A DNA stretch of 64,000 bases from contig NZ_JAGMUL010000038.1 of the NCBI RefSeq assembly GCF_019049285.1, positions 1 through 64,000 of the forward strand, written 5' to 3'. Below the pieces are notes generated by a model, which made no database searches, was not told where the DNA came from, and saw nothing but the letters and a program-made list of their open reading frames with translations. Position numbers and translations under genes: made by a program. The DNA is from Streptomyces sp. AC550_RSS872. Lineage in GTDB: Bacteria; Actinomycetota; Actinomycetes; Streptomycetales; Streptomycetaceae. Shown here one piece after another: positions 34,985 to 42,291 of this stretch (its first letter is position 1; each line of letters starts with the position of its first letter).

Positions 34985-35067
34985 CGGACGCCGACCAGAA
35001 GCGCCTGTCCGACGCGGTCCGCCGGACCAACACGGACCACGACTTCGGCCGCCGCGCCCATGGCTGA
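34981..35067 (+). CDS. 28-residue protein, coupled to whiB
   Basis: ATG overlapping the whiB stop (ATGA). The peptide MTDADQKRLSDAVRRTNTDH is charged and helical. Its own stop overlaps the next start by 8 bases. Support is the chained overlap and composition. Confidence 0.45.
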   Translation: MTDADQKRLSDAVRRTNTDHDFGRRAHG

Positions 35068-35236
35068 GTCCCTGCACGCCCGCTACATGAAGGCCGACGC
35101 CGCCCGCCGCGCGCACGGCGAGACCTGCACCAGGTGCTCGCCGGACGCGCGGTGCGCCGACGGCCAGCGTCTGTACGAGTCGTTCGAGCGGCTCCAGGAC
35201 GTCTACCTCGCCCGGCAGAAGGAGCAGCGGGGCTGA
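35060..35236 (+). CDS. 58-residue protein with two Cys pairs
   Basis: Reads MAESLHARYMKADAARRAHG, then ETCTRCSPDARCADG and a helix QRLYESFERLQDVYLARQ. Three Cys in TCTRCSPDARC suggest a metal knuckle. A 45-base part of this gene (35110-35154) recurs with one mismatch at 35790-35834, beyond the DUF5999 gene. Chained to the WhiB operon by overlap. Confidence 0.55.
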   Translation: MAESLHARYMKADAARRAHGETCTRCSPDARCADGQRLYESFERLQDVYLARQKEQRG

Positions 35237-35834
35237 CCGCAGGACGGGACGGATCCTCAACTCCCTGCCCACACCACGCTGTTCCACCAGGTCGGTCGCC
35301 CGCACCACGGGTGGCCGGCCTTTCGCACGTCTTCGGTCCGGGAGAGTCTCGGGCCCGATTCCTCTCGCAGGAGAGCTCATGCAACGCAGCACCCAGCTCG
35401 ACACCGCGACGACCGTCACCGGCACCGCTCGGCTGCCGGAGTCGCTGTGCAGGCACACGCCGACCTGCCCGGCCGCCGACAGCTCGGACCGGGAAGCCGC
35501 CCACGCTGTGGCGAGCCGCCCGGAGCAGGGCTGGAGCCTGCTGTGCAACGGCGTCCTGGTCTTCGACGACACCGGTGACCTGCTCCCCGACGGCCGGATC
35601 GTCACCCCGCACCGGCCGACCGACACCCACGTCGACGGGGTGCTGTCCTTCCGGCTCACCGACGCCCACACGCTCATCGGGGGCATGCCCGGCGGCGGGA
35701 AGACCAACGCGGCCGCGATGCACAAGGTGGCGGCGGCTTTGGCGAGTTCCTCCACGGACTCTCGATCGGCCTGACGGCTGCCTGATCTGCGCGCACGGCG
35801 AGACCTGCACTAGGTGCTCGCCGGACGCGCGGTG
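35110..35834 (+). repeat. 45-base direct repeat (35110-35154 and 35790-35834)
   Basis: CGCGCACGGCGAGACCTGCA and following bases recur with one substitution. The second copy is not in a gene and ends at the repeat, so it is a duplicated scrap. It marks a recombination event around the DUF5999 gene. Confidence 0.75.
35379..35774 (+). CDS. DUF5999 protein fused to a P-loop fragment
   Basis: 131 residues, ATG with AGGAGAG. The first 78 residues match the DUF5999 family (RHTPTCPAADSSDREAAHAV, PEQGWSLLCNGVLVFDDTGD, LLPDGRIVTPHRP), a small Cys-containing actinobacterial protein. After residue 80 the sequence changes to LSFRLTDAHTLIGGMPGGGK and T, a Walker A loop like that of TraB/FtsK-type pumps, then ends within 25 residues. 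The fusion looks like a recombination junction rather than a designed protein, since no other ATPase motifs follow and the duplicated scrap sits next to it. Confidence 0.65.
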   Translation: MQRSTQLDTATTVTGTARLPESLCRHTPTCPAADSSDREAAHAVASRPEQGWSLLCNGVLVFDDTGDLLPDGRIVTPHRPTDTHVDGVLSFRLTDAHTLIGGMPGGGKTNAAAMHKVAAALASSSTDSRSA

Positions 35835-35860
35835 ACGGGGAGCCGGACAGTCCGGACCAC

Positions 35861-36247
35861 GTGAGCCGCCAAGGAGTTGCCGTGCGCGACGGCGCCCAGA
35901 ACACCACCCCCGCGATCGAGTTCCAGCGGGGCCAGTTCGTCCTGTACCGCGACCCGGAGATGTTCTGGACCGGGCAGGCCGGCCACACCTTCGTCTGCCG
36001 TGTCGACCGGGTCTGCCTGGGCGACACCTACGACCTGACGCAGCTGCCGAAGGGCCGCTCGATCTACTACGCGAACCCGGAGTACATGCGGCTGCTGCCG
36101 TCCGTCGATGCGATGCGCGACATCGACACCGCCCCGCTGAACACCGGCGGCGCGGCCGACGACATGACCGCGGCCGCCCTCGCCTGGCTCACCCAGCAGC
36201 ACGCGACCGCCAACCAGCGGCCGGAGCTGCCCGCCCAGCGCGACTGA
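35861..36247 (+). CDS. hypothetical transfer-region protein
   Basis: 128 residues from GTG; another GTG at 35882 is possible. A beta-rich N-terminus (IEFQRGQFVLYRDPEMFW, FVCRVDRVCLGDTYDLTQL) and a helical acidic C-terminus. No signal peptide. The family is unknown to me. It directly precedes the coiled-coil membrane protein gene. Confidence 0.6.
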   Translation: MSRQGVAVRDGAQNTTPAIEFQRGQFVLYRDPEMFWTGQAGHTFVCRVDRVCLGDTYDLTQLPKGRSIYYANPEYMRLLPSVDAMRDIDTAPLNTGGAADDMTAAALAWLTQQHATANQRPELPAQRD

Positions 36248-36303
36248 CCGAACCACCCCTGAACCGCCGCCGCCGGGCGGTACCCGAACTGGAAGGAGGC
36301 GGC

Positions 36304-38511
36304 GTGGCCGCCACACGAACCGCCCGCAAGAGGAGCCCCGCCCGCAAGAAGCCGGCGGCGACCCGTCCGGCTCCGCAGCCCACCGCCTCTCCCACCCCCG
36401 ACACCTCCCCGGCCCCGGCCGGGACCACGGAGACGGAGGCCGTCGACCTCGAGGCGCTGGCCCGCGTCGCGGACGCCCGGGACCGGGCCGCCGACGTCAT
36501 CGACACCGCGCGCGAGCAGGCCGCCGTCCTCCAGGCGGTAGCCGAGACGGCGGCCGCGCGCACCGTCGCCGAAACGCACGATCAGGTCACCGTGCTGATG
36601 TCCGCGGCGCAGAAGCGCGCTGCGGACATCACCGCCGACGCCGACCAGGAGGCCACCGCCCAGCGGGCGGCGGCGAAGAATGACCTGGAGGCGGCGCGCG
36701 GTGAGGCCGACCGGCTCCTGGCGGAAGCCCGCGACCATGCCGAGAGGCTGGTGACGGAGGCCCGTGCGCAGGTCGCCGACCTGACCGAACTGGCCGCCAC
36801 CGACCGCGAAGCGACCGGCAAGGCGGTTGCCGAGCTGCGTCGTCTGGCGGAGGCCGACCTCACCGAGATCGGCGGCCTGGTCGACCAGCGCCGCATCGAG
36901 GCCGGCCAGATCCTCGGCCGCGCCCAGGAGCAGGCCGACGAACTGGTGGCCGCGGCGCAGCGGGAGGTCGACCAGGCCCGCGAGCGGTTCGCTCAGCTCG
37001 CGGCGACGGCGGCTGAGCAGTACGACGGCCGCCGGACGGAGGCGGAGTCGCTGTACGCGGACGCGGTCAAGGCCGCCGACGACCGGCGCCGCGAGGCCGA
37101 CGCTCACGTCGCCGCCGCGCACACCGAGGCGGAGCAGGCCCGCACCGAGCTGCGCGAGAAGCTGCGCGAGCTCACCGACCAGTTCGACACGGAGGCCGCC
37201 GCCAAGCGCAAGGCCCTCGCCGACGAACTCGCCGGGCTCAAGCAGGCGTGCGACAAGCAGCGCGAGCGGCTGCGGGAGGAAGCCAAGACCGTCGCGGTGC
37301 AGCTGCGCGAGGCCGCTCAGAAGGAGGCGACCCGCATCACCACCGAGGCGGAGCGCAGGGCGAAGGGCATCACCGACCGGGCGCAGGCCGATGAGGCCCG
37401 CGCCCGCCGGCTGCTCGATGAGGCCCGGGAGGCCAAGAAGGCCAACTCCCGCTTCCGGGGCTGGCAGCAGAACCTCAGCCGCAAGGCGTGGAAGACGGCC
37501 CCGTGGATCGCGCTCGCCGCCGGTGTCGGGCTCGCCGCCTCCGGCGAGTACGAGCTGGCCCGCATGGTCGGCATCAACCAGTACGTCGCCCCGCTGCTGC
37601 CGGTCAGCATCGACGTCTACTGCGTCACCGCGTTCCGGGCGAAAAAGGACATCCCCTACGCGCTGCTGCTGATGGCGTCGGCGAACGTGACCTACCACCT
37701 GTCCGAGCAGGCCCACATCGTCAAGGAGGGCCAGTCGGCCCCGTGGCAGCTGACGACGTTCGTCGTGCTGATCTTCGTGGCCGTCATCTGGCGCGTCCAC
37801 ACGCTCATGCACGACGACGGTACGGACGGACACGGCAGCAAGGCTGCTGCGGACAGCCGTACCGGTACGGACAGCGGAAACGGAACGCCCGCTCGTACAG
37901 GTACGCACCGGCGTCCCGACGGTACGGACACCGCGTCGTCCAGCCGTACAGAGGCCGTCAGTCACGACCTGTACGCCGCTCACGATTCGGTACGGCCGGA
38001 CGGTGCGGGCATCGGACGGGACGGTACGAACCCTGTACACGCCGCGCCCCACCCGCCGCACGATGGCGGGTGTGAAGCGGCGCTGACCAGGCCGTACAGC
38101 GACCGTACATACGGCGTACACACCACCCCTGAGGGGGCGGCGCGTACAGGTACACCGGCTACGGGTCGTACCGGTACGGCCAGCGCGGCCGTACAGGGGC
38201 GCACCGGCACGGTCAGCGTCCGTACACAGTCCGGCGGCGACGGCGTACCGGGTGCCCGTACCGGTACGGGCACCGCGTCCTCTCCTGCAACCGGAACCAG
38301 CGGTGCGGGGGGTGCGGACCGTACCGGTACGCCTGTACGGACGGACGCTGAACTCCTGCCGCTCGTACAGAACCTGCCGCGCGACGAGGACGGCTTCGTC
38401 ACCCTCTACCAGGTCCGCACCAAGCTCAGCGTCAACCAGACCCGCGCGGTCCGGCTGCTGAAGGAGGCCGGCCTGCTGCGTCCCGAGGACGCGGACAAGT
38501 ACCTGAAGTGA
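36304..38511 (+). CDS. coiled-coil membrane protein with C-terminal HTH (spread-type)
   Basis: 735 residues from GTG with AAGGAGGC. Residues 55-385 are one long Ala/Glu/Arg coiled coil (repeats like RRREADAHVAAAHTEAEQAR). Residues 395-500 hold about three membrane segments (TAPWIALAAGVGLAASG, APLLPVSIDVYCVTAF, FVVLIFVAVIW), as in DUF2637/Spd-type proteins. Residues 500-680 are low complexity (RTGTDSGNG, RTGTPA). The last 50 residues look like a winged helix (DGFVTLYQVRTKLSVNQTRA, VRLLKEAGLL). The low-complexity part is encoded by a remarkable GTAC cluster. Probable inner-membrane component of intramycelial plasmid spread. Confidence 0.75.
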   Translation: MAATRTARKRSPARKKPAATRPAPQPTASPTPDTSPAPAGTTETEAVDLEALARVADARDRAADVIDTAREQAAVLQAVAETAAARTVAETHDQVTVLMSAAQKRAADITADADQEATAQRAAAKNDLEAARGEADRLLAEARDHAERLVTEARAQVADLTELAATDREATGKAVAELRRLAEADLTEIGGLVDQRRIEAGQILGRAQEQADELVAAAQREVDQARERFAQLAATAAEQYDGRRTEAESLYADAVKAADDRRREADAHVAAAHTEAEQARTELREKLRELTDQFDTEAAAKRKALADELAGLKQACDKQRERLREEAKTVAVQLREAAQKEATRITTEAERRAKGITDRAQADEARARRLLDEAREAKKANSRFRGWQQNLSRKAWKTAPWIALAAGVGLAASGEYELARMVGINQYVAPLLPVSIDVYCVTAFRAKKDIPYALLLMASANVTYHLSEQAHIVKEGQSAPWQLTTFVVLIFVAVIWRVHTLMHDDGTDGHGSKAAADSRTGTDSGNGTPARTGTHRRPDGTDTASSSRTEAVSHDLYAAHDSVRPDGAGIGRDGTNPVHAAPHPPHDGGCEAALTRPYSDRTYGVHTTPEGAARTGTPATGRTGTASAAVQGRTGTVSVRTQSGGDGVPGARTGTGTASSPATGTSGAGGADRTGTPVRTDAELLPLVQNLPRDEDGFVTLYQVRTKLSVNQTRAVRLLKEAGLLRPEDADKYLK
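37818..38368 (+). repeat. GTAC-rich cluster inside coding sequence
   Basis: About 29 GTAC words occur in 550 bases, many within CGTACCGGTAC (37857-37869, 38168, 38257 and 38319 areas) or CGTACAGGTAC. In the gene Arg-Thr and Gly-Thr are written here with CGT-AC and GGT-AC codons, while the rest of the gene prefers CGC, GGC and ACC. The choice of codons therefore keeps the DNA word, not just the peptide. Confidence 0.75.
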
Positions 38512-38534
38512 TCCACCGTCCGGCACACGCCAGT

Positions 38535-38567
38535 GAGGGCCAGCCCATCGGAAGTGGGCTGGCCCTC
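38535..38567 (+). terminator. intergenic hairpin
   Basis: 13-base arms (GAGGGCCAGCCCA and its complement) with a 7-base loop directly after the 36304-38511 gene. Confidence 0.65.
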
Positions 38568-38635
38568 CGCTGCGACTGCCGGAAGCAGTCAACAGCCCCC
38601 CGAGTACAGCAGATCCGACCCCCACGGAGGACCCC

Positions 38636-39133
38636 GTGAACACCGAAAACAACGGTCAGCCCTTCTTCGAAGACCCGAACGCGGCGCTGCGCGAGATCGC
38701 GCAGAACCCCGCCGCCTACGCGCACTACCTCGCGGACTTCCACCGGGTCGTGCTGGACATGCAGGCCAAGCTGGAGATCCTCCAGCGCGAGACCCGCGTG
38801 CACTGCCGCGGAACCCGCGTGGAGGGCGACAAGATGGGCCAGGCGTTCCTGCGCTCATTCCCGGTGGAAAAGTCCCTGAACGACGTTCTCAAGAACCTCA
38901 AGAACGCCACCGCGGGACTGGAAAAGAGCGCCCATAAGCGCCACGCCCACGACGAAAAGGTGAAGGAGGTCAAGAAGCAGCGCAAGGAAAAGGTGCAGCT
39001 CAAGGAGCGTAAGAACAACCCGCCGCTCCAGGCCGCCTCGGAAAACCCGGGGCAGCAGGGTGCGCAGAGCCCAAATATGGGCTATGGTGGCCCCACGTCA
39101 ATTTACAACCTGGACCGCAGGGAGTCGGCGTGA
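38636..39133 (+). CDS. hypothetical transfer-region protein
   Basis: 165 residues from GTG. A helical N-terminus (DPNAALREIAQNPAAYAHYL) and a DFHRVVLDMQAKLEILQRET coiled segment are followed by a very Lys-rich region (KVKEVKKQRKEKVQLKERKN). It overlaps the next gene by 4 bases (GTGA). AAG/AAA and GAA codons are more frequent than in neighbours. No family. Confidence 0.6.
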   Translation: MNTENNGQPFFEDPNAALREIAQNPAAYAHYLADFHRVVLDMQAKLEILQRETRVHCRGTRVEGDKMGQAFLRSFPVEKSLNDVLKNLKNATAGLEKSAHKRHAHDEKVKEVKKQRKEKVQLKERKNNPPLQAASENPGQQGAQSPNMGYGGPTSIYNLDRRESA

Positions 39134-39366
39134 GTGCAGGTCGCCCGCTCACGAAAGCAGAGCGGAAGAAATTCAACCGTGCGGAACACGAGCGGAAAAT
39201 CAAACAGGATTTGATTGCGCAGCACGGCAACGACCTCGGCACCTTCTACTACTGGCTCCGGGTTACGAATATCCGGGGCACGCATGCCTATCGCGACGGG
39301 AACACGGACTTCATCCGTGAGGCCGCGCTCGCCCTGCACAACGTCTACGGCCGCCACTTCGGCTAA
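39130..39366 (+). CDS. small hypothetical protein
   Basis: 78 residues from GTG overlapping the previous stop, with CAGGGAG upstream. Basic N-terminal helix (PLTKAERKKFNRAEHERKIK) then an aromatic core (LGTFYYWLRVTNIRGTHAYR) and HNVYGRHFG. It uses AT-richer codons (AAA, ATT, TTG) than the rest of the operon. No recognised family. Confidence 0.6.
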   Translation: MSAGRPLTKAERKKFNRAEHERKIKQDLIAQHGNDLGTFYYWLRVTNIRGTHAYRDGNTDFIREAALALHNVYGRHFG

Positions 39367-39382
39367 CTCCCCGCGTCCCGCA

Positions 39383-39419
39383 CGAAGGGCCGCTCCCGAT
39401 GCCCGGGGGCGGCCCTTCG
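39383..39419 (+). terminator. intergenic hairpin
   Basis: 11-base arms CGAAGGGCCGC and GCGGCCCTTCG after the 39130-39366 gene. Confidence 0.6.
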
Positions 39420-39519
39420 GCGATCCCAACGCGTGCCGCGCGTGACGCGTGTCGCGCGTGGCGTGCGCGCGCGTACGCGAGGCCGGTGCCGACTGTCAAG
39501 CTCAGGAGGAGGGAGTCGC

Positions 39520-41778
39520 GTGTCCGACGACACCGACAGCAACGTAATCAACCTCCCCACTCGGGGCAGTGATTCCGGAGGAATGCCGGATGCTCCCGAC
39601 GGTGGGGATTTCTTTTTCTCCGAACCGCCTGACGGCGGCGCCGGTGGCCCTGTGCCTCCGGAGTCCCCGGAAGAGACGACAATGGAACTCCCGGCTATTC
39701 GCGGGCCCATTTCCCCGGAAACGGCTTTGCGGGAAACGGGAATGCCCGACGCCCCTGATTCCGGCGACGGAGAATACGAGGAAGGCGAATACGAGCAGCC
39801 TCGTTCCCTCGCCGATCGCCTCGGTGACTGGCTGGAATACCGGCTGGAAGTGGCGCGGGACCGGCACGCCGGAGAAGCGCCTTTCCGTGAGGCTGAAATA
39901 GCGCGCAAGGCAGCGCTTCTGGAAGCCCGCACCGCCCAGGAAACCGCGATGATGGAGCAGAACGCCAAGCTCCACACCGCGCAGATGAAGGCGAAGGCCG
40001 ACAAGGCGGCGGCGCGCGGCAAGTCCGACGCAGCGCGGTCTTCGAGCTCCGGCATGGGCGCCGACAAGGGCGGGCGCTCGAAGGCCGGCGGCGGGGGCGG
40101 CTCACGCGGAGGCGGCGGTAGCTCCGGCGGCTCGGGCCGGGGAACCGGCGGCGGCCGGGGCTCGGGCACGAACGGGTCCGGCGGCTCCGGGCGAGGCTCT
40201 GGGAGCAGCAACTCCCCCAAGGGTGCCGGGAAGGGCTCTGATCGCTCCGCTGGCGGCCGTGGGGGCGGCCCGAAGGGCAATGAGTCGCCCGGCGGCGCGA
40301 AAGGCCGTCAGAACGGCTCTGGTGGCTCCGGCACGGGTAAGTCCGGTACCGGCAAGGGCAGTTCGGGCGGCCCCGGCGGCAAGAACGGCTCGGGTAGCTC
40401 CGGCTCCGGCAAGGGCGGCTCGAAGGGCGACGGCGGCAAGTCGAAGGACTCGCCAGCCTCCAGCCCCCGGGCTGAACGGGCCCGCGGCCGCCAGGAGCGC
40501 GCCGCCGCCCGCCAGGCCGCCCGGCACCAGCGGCGCAGCGCCGACCAGGCCGCCAACCTCGCCGACCGCAGCAAGGACCGCGACCAGGACCGCGCCAACC
40601 AGCAGGCGGCACGCGAGGAACGCCGCAGGGCGAAAGCCGAGCGGAAGGCCGCGAGGAAGGCGAAGCGGGAGGCTGCCAAGGCCGCCGACGACCGCACCAC
40701 CCTGGGCGCGGCCGTATCGGAGGAAGCGCAGCGCCGCTGGGACAAGCGCCGCGCAGCCGAGAAGGACAAGGCCGCGAAGGACGGCGGCAAGGCTAAGGAC
40801 TCCACCAGCGACAGGGACTCTGAGGCCACCACCAAGAAGATGACCAAGGACGACCCTGAGTCGTCTTCTGACGGCCCGAAGGACGACTCCGCGACCAAGG
40901 AGCCGGACGACGGCAAGAAGAGCGGCGAGAAGCCGTCCGACGGCTCGGGCGACAAGGACGCCAAGGACGGCACCGGGACGGACGACGGCCCCAAGCCCGA
41001 CGACGTCAAGGACCCGCCGGACGCGGGTGACAGCGACGACAAGCGCTCCTTCAAGGAGAAGGTCAAGGACTTCTTCACCAAGCCCGGCGAGGACACCACC
41101 CCGCCCGAGCCGGAGGAGCCCTCAAGGCTTCGGCCCGAAGACCTGAAGGTCACGGTGGACAGTCCTGGCCGGTCCAGCCGTCCCCCGAAGTCCGAAGAGG
41201 CTGAGGAGGACATCCCAGACGCGGTCATCGTCGAAGACGCGGCCGATCCCTTCGGGGCCCCCGTCTCCAGCACGGCGAGCCTCCCCCGCGCCCCGGAGCC
41301 CCACACCCAGCGTCCCGGCACCACCCGACCCACCGCACAGGAGGACCCCGTGGCATCGGAGGTCAGTAAGCCCAGCTCGGGCCAGGCCGGCATGGCGGCC
41401 AAGCACCGCACCGACATCACCTTCGGCGAGTACCTGATGGAGATCGTGAACATCGCGATCGCCGCCGCACTCGACAAAGACCGTGCCCAGGACCTGGCCG
41501 TCGCGCTCGGCAAGGTCGCCGACGCCCTGCGGGACATGGCCACCGACCTGGCCAACGACCACAACATCGCCACCGAGGTCGTCGACCAGATCACGGACCT
41601 GGCCGACGCCGCGACCCGCATGAAGCAGCTCGCCGAACGGTGCGCCACCGAGTGCGAGATCGCCTCCGAAGCCGCCCGCATCGCGGCCATGTCGGTCGGC
41701 CGTGTCTACGGCCAGGACATCCAGGCCATGGACGACGCAGGCCTGGCCACCGCCTCCGCCGCCGCCCACCACGACTAG
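39520..41778 (+). CDS. large low-complexity transfer-region protein
   Basis: 752 residues from GTG at VSDDTDSNVINLPTRG, with an AGGAGGAGGGA site; the frame extends to 39433 without support. Residues 1-110 are acidic (FFFSEPPDGGAGGPVPP). A SLADRLGDWLEYRLEVARDR amphipathic helix and a charged coil follow. Residues 180-350 are Gly/Ser/Lys-rich. Then come Arg/Ala coils and an Asp/Lys/Ser stretch. The last 130 residues form the only well-folded part (ITFGEYLMEIVNIAIAAALD, DQITDLADAATRMKQLAERC). Similar proteins of streptomycete elements are often labelled ATP/GTP-binding, but I see no P-loop. Probably structural in transfer. Confidence 0.65.
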   Translation: MSDDTDSNVINLPTRGSDSGGMPDAPDGGDFFFSEPPDGGAGGPVPPESPEETTMELPAIRGPISPETALRETGMPDAPDSGDGEYEEGEYEQPRSLADRLGDWLEYRLEVARDRHAGEAPFREAEIARKAALLEARTAQETAMMEQNAKLHTAQMKAKADKAAARGKSDAARSSSSGMGADKGGRSKAGGGGGSRGGGGSSGGSGRGTGGGRGSGTNGSGGSGRGSGSSNSPKGAGKGSDRSAGGRGGGPKGNESPGGAKGRQNGSGGSGTGKSGTGKGSSGGPGGKNGSGSSGSGKGGSKGDGGKSKDSPASSPRAERARGRQERAAARQAARHQRRSADQAANLADRSKDRDQDRANQQAAREERRRAKAERKAARKAKREAAKAADDRTTLGAAVSEEAQRRWDKRRAAEKDKAAKDGGKAKDSTSDRDSEATTKKMTKDDPESSSDGPKDDSATKEPDDGKKSGEKPSDGSGDKDAKDGTGTDDGPKPDDVKDPPDAGDSDDKRSFKEKVKDFFTKPGEDTTPPEPEEPSRLRPEDLKVTVDSPGRSSRPPKSEEAEEDIPDAVIVEDAADPFGAPVSSTASLPRAPEPHTQRPGTTRPTAQEDPVASEVSKPSSGQAGMAAKHRTDITFGEYLMEIVNIAIAAALDKDRAQDLAVALGKVADALRDMATDLANDHNIATEVVDQITDLADAATRMKQLAERCATECEIASEAARIAAMSVGRVYGQDIQAMDDAGLATASAAAHHD

Positions 41779-41792
41779 AAAGGAGGTTCGCC

Positions 41793-42209
41793 ATGAGCGA
41801 CCTCGCACCCACCACCGGCGGCGGCGCTGCCGCCCAGACGGACGGCGACAACCGCTACAAGGCCGTCCAGCAGAAGCTCAAGACGCTCGGCACGGCCATG
41901 GACCTGGCCAGCAACGAACTGGAGACGCTGCTGCGCGGGATGCGCACGAACGCCCAGCGCGCGGAGGGCCTGGCCGTCGACATCGCCAACGCCGAACTGG
42001 ACCGCAAGTTCATCGAGATGACCAACCAGGTGTCCGTCGCCCTGGGCGGCGCCGCCGTCGAAGTGCGCAAGCTGCACGAGACGGCCCAGGAGGTGTCCGG
42101 CCTGACCACGGACACGCGGCGTAAGCACGCGCGGCTGTACGAGGGCCTGGACACCATCCGCTCCGGCCGCCCGGAGCGCACCCCCAAGCCGGGCTTCTTC
42201 GCCCACTGA
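41793..42209 (+). CDS. hypothetical helical protein
   Basis: 138 residues, ATG with AAAGGAGG. Helical, four-helix-like pattern (VQQKLKTLGTAMDLASNELE, AVDIANAELDRKFIEMTNQV, LHETAQEVSGLTTDTRRKHA) ending in PKPGFFAH. It resembles the conserved partner often found next to the low-complexity protein in streptomycete integrative elements. It sits immediately upstream of the translocase gene and is followed by a 16-base-arm hairpin. Function unknown. Confidence 0.65.
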   Translation: MSDLAPTTGGGAAAQTDGDNRYKAVQQKLKTLGTAMDLASNELETLLRGMRTNAQRAEGLAVDIANAELDRKFIEMTNQVSVALGGAAVEVRKLHETAQEVSGLTTDTRRKHARLYEGLDTIRSGRPERTPKPGFFAH

Positions 42210-42230
42210 ACCCGACTCACCGAACCCCCT

Positions 42231-42268
42231 GATGGGCGGCCCCGCCACCGACGGCGGGGCCGCCCATC
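42231..42268 (+). terminator. intergenic hairpin before the translocase gene
   Basis: Perfect 16-base arms (GATGGGCGGCCCCGCC and its complement) with a 6-base loop, ending 12 bases before the next ribosome site. It may attenuate readthrough into the translocase gene. Confidence 0.7.
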
Positions 42269-42291
42269 GTCTTCCCGAAGGAGAAACCCCC

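Noticed and set aside
36067..38652. 861-codon open frame on the minus strand
   Set aside because: It mirrors the coiled-coil membrane-protein gene; its Arg/Gly/Val-rich sequence has no domain and no ribosome site.
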